Positions 5,614 through 6,875 of a stretch of 6,875 nucleotides of DNA are shown here, piece by piece. The translations under genes were made by a program, and so were the position numbers. Source of the stretch: an uncultured Cytophagaceae bacterium (GTDB lineage: Bacteria; Bacteroidota; Bacteroidia; Cytophagales; Spirosomataceae); assembly GCA_938008575.1 (NCBI GenBank), contig CALLKB010000086.1, positions 1-6,875 on the forward strand. Direction: 5' to 3'. The notes beneath the pieces were generated by a model. It did not search any database, was not told the DNA's origin, and saw nothing but the letters and a program-made list of their open reading frames with translations. Within the stretch, counting starts at the first letter, position 1, and each line of letters starts with the position of its first letter.

Positions 5614-5640
5614 CGAAATTTTTTGTTTAATCTGTAAATC

Positions 5641-6639
5641 ATGTTGAAGATGAAGCCTTACAGTGTGTTACTTTACTATAACTATACTCCTATTCCGAAT
5701 CCCGAGGAGTATCGTATCAAACATCACCTTTTTTGCATCGAAAACAATCTCCTTGGCCGTGTCATCGTGGCCGCAGAAGGTTTAAATGGAACGGTTTCGG
5801 GGCTGAAAGCCGACTGTGATGCTTACATGTCTTGGTTAGAACAGGATCCCATTTTTGCGGGTACCGATTTTGATTTCAAAATCGAATCATCTGATGTGCA
5901 TACATTTAATAAGCTTCACGTACGTGTGAAAGCTGAAATTGTTCACTCCGACTTGCCCGTTGACCCCCGTGTGAAAACAGGTAAACATCTGAAGCCAAAA
6001 GAATTCAAGGAGATGTTGAAAAACGATCCCGATGTCGTTTTGGTAGATATGCGTTCCAACTATGAGCATGAACTTGGTAAGTTCAAAGGTGCTTACACTT
6101 TTGATATGGAGAACTTACGTGATTTGCCGAACCACGTGCAAGAAATCGAACACCTGAAAGGTAAAAAGGTCATTACCTATTGTACGGGTGGTATCAAATG
6201 TGAAAAGGCTTCTGCCTATTTATTGGATCAAGGATTTGAAAATGTATATCAATTGCACGGTGGAATCATCAAATATGGTCTAGAAGAAGGCGGTGAGGAT
6301 TTCGACGGATCGTGTTATGTTTTTGATAATCGCGTGGCAACTCCGGTGAATTCAGTCAATCCTGAAGTAATTTCTACATGTCATGTGTGTAATGAACGCT
6401 CAGATCACATGGTCAATTGTGCTAATCCAGAATGCAATGAGCATTTAGCGATATGCCCAACTTGCCTAAAGGAAATGGAAGGAGCTTGTTCTAAGGAATG
6501 CAAAGAACATCCGCGCAAACGTCCTTACAACGAAAAGGGATATTATTCTAAAAACTCGGTGGGTTACTCGCCAGAACTAGGTTTTAAATCCTTTGGTAGA
6601 AATGAAAAAATCGAAAAGAAAAAAATGGCTCAATCTTGA
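5641..6639 (+). CDS. trhO: tRNA uridine(34) hydroxylase TrhO (rhodanese domain)
   Basis: A 332-residue cytosolic protein of the TrhO/YceA family, which makes 5-hydroxyuridine at the wobble position of certain tRNAs in an O2-dependent reaction. The N-terminal acylphosphatase-like domain (about 5-100) includes GRVIVAAEGLNGTVSG (39-54) and VRVKAEIV (94-101). The rhodanese domain (about 115-220) has VLVDMRSNYEHELGKFKGA (133-151) and the active loop YCTGGIKCEKA (180-190), with catalytic C181 and conserved C187. The C-terminal part (247-287) contains eight Cys as CxxC, Cx4C, CxxC and Cx3C, which look metal-binding, followed by a basic tail. The ATG at 5641 is the likely start; ATG at codon 4 is an alternative. 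It lies just after tRNA-Leu and may be read from its promoter. Its last codons and stop are inside a terminator hairpin. Confidence 0.94.
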   Translation: MLKMKPYSVLLYYNYTPIPNPEEYRIKHHLFCIENNLLGRVIVAAEGLNGTVSGLKADCDAYMSWLEQDPIFAGTDFDFKIESSDVHTFNKLHVRVKAEIVHSDLPVDPRVKTGKHLKPKEFKEMLKNDPDVVLVDMRSNYEHELGKFKGAYTFDMENLRDLPNHVQEIEHLKGKKVITYCTGGIKCEKASAYLLDQGFENVYQLHGGIIKYGLEEGGEDFDGSCYVFDNRVATPVNSVNPEVISTCHVCNERSDHMVNCANPECNEHLAICPTCLKEMEGACSKECKEHPRKRPYNEKGYYSKNSVGYSPELGFKSFGRNEKIEKKKMAQS

Positions 6640-6648
6640 GCCATTTTT
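6621..6648. terminator. Bidirectional intrinsic terminator between trhO and the DUF1801 gene
   Basis: Bases 6621-6633 (AAAAATGGCTCAA) and 6636-6648 are perfect reverse complements, giving about a 12-bp stem with a 4-base loop. On the + strand the stem ends in TTTTT then ATTT; on the - strand it continues into TTTTT followed by TTCTTTTC, so it can terminate both converging genes. The left arm is coding sequence of trhO (codons for K-M-A-Q), the trhO TGA (6637-6639) sits in the right arm, and the DUF1801 stop (6649-6647) overlaps the base of the stem. Confidence 0.9.
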
Positions 6649-6875
6649 ATTTACTGACTTCTTCCACACGAAAACGTGTGATATCCTTGATTAATTCAAT
6701 AGGCATGGGTAAATGATAAGGGAACTTAACTGCCCCTTTGGATCCCTCATAGGCATTTAATCGTTCTTGAAAAACGACTAATGGTTTTGGTGTCGGATAA
6801 AATCCCAAGTGATTATTCCACGCAGCAAAGTGTACTAAATTCTTCTTGTATTTAAACGTAGGCATCCCATAGGCC
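6647..6875 (-). CDS. DUF1801 (YdhG-like) domain protein, 5' partial
   Basis: The frame is open through the right edge: the ATG at 6865 is the Met of the conserved YGMPTFK motif, with Ala-Tyr-Gly codons before it, so it is not the start. About 75 C-terminal residues of a family usually near 110-130 residues are visible. Recognisable family stretches are GMPTFKYKKNLVHFAAWNNH, LGFYPTP and KGAVKFPYHLPMPIELI, the last matching the usual FP-x3-P-x-P-x2-LI pattern near the C-terminus. These small cytosolic proteins have a frataxin/YdhG-like fold and no firmly established function. The gene converges on trhO with only 7 bases between stop codons and shares the hairpin terminator. Confidence 0.85.
   Translation of the reverse strand, partial: AYGMPTFKYKKNLVHFAAWNNHLGFYPTPKPLVVFQERLNAYEGSKGAVKFPYHLPMPIELIKDITRFRVEEVSK

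Overview
This window looks like chromosomal DNA from a Bacteroidota bacterium, most likely of the Cytophagales or a nearby order; the order is an inference. The evidence is moderately AT-rich DNA, starts without Shine-Dalgarno sequences, promoter boxes of the TAnnTTTG type, and a DUF3127 protein, a family I know mainly from Bacteroidota. All seven protein genes belong to recognisable families. No transposase, integrase, phage gene or CRISPR array is visible.

Layout from left to right: (1) the 3' part of a KduD-type sugar-acid dehydrogenase (+), cut by the left edge; (2) a mirrored array of 7-bp repeats; (3) the replicative helicase gene dnaB (-); (4) a 107-bp divergent promoter region; (5) a tight three-gene operon (+): phoH ATPase, GNAT acetyltransferase overlapping phoH by 20 bases, and pirin 6 bases further on; (6) a second mirrored array of the same 7-bp repeat family, with an intrinsic terminator built into one arm; (7) a DUF3127 protein (-) with an SSB-like acidic tail; (8) tRNA-Leu(GAG) (+) and, 27 bases later, the tRNA U34 hydroxylase gene trhO (+); (9) a 28-base bidirectional hairpin that holds the trhO stop codon; (10) the 3' part of a DUF1801 gene (-), cut by the right edge.

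The most unusual feature is the repeat family. Two of the three convergent gene junctions are filled with heptamers (AAGAGTT and variants AAGAACT, AAGAATT, AAGAGTG, AAGAGGT). In both junctions the arms point inward: each gene's own coding strand reads as purine-rich AAGAGNN just after its stop codon. Every junction between regular units makes a stop codon (TAA, or TGA when the unit ends in TG). Because 7 is not a multiple of 3, the stops sweep all three frames. A transcript running through into the opposite arm becomes G-poor and CU-rich. The third convergent junction has an ordinary hairpin instead. I infer that the arrays act as 3'-end, bidirectional termination or insulation elements that spread or expand between convergent genes; this is a hypothesis.

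Functionally, dnaB, the DUF3127 protein (an SSB-like tail) and phoH relate to nucleic-acid handling, and tRNA-Leu with trhO relates to decoding. KduD, pirin, GNAT and DUF1801 are accessory housekeeping genes. The window holds no obvious new multi-gene system.
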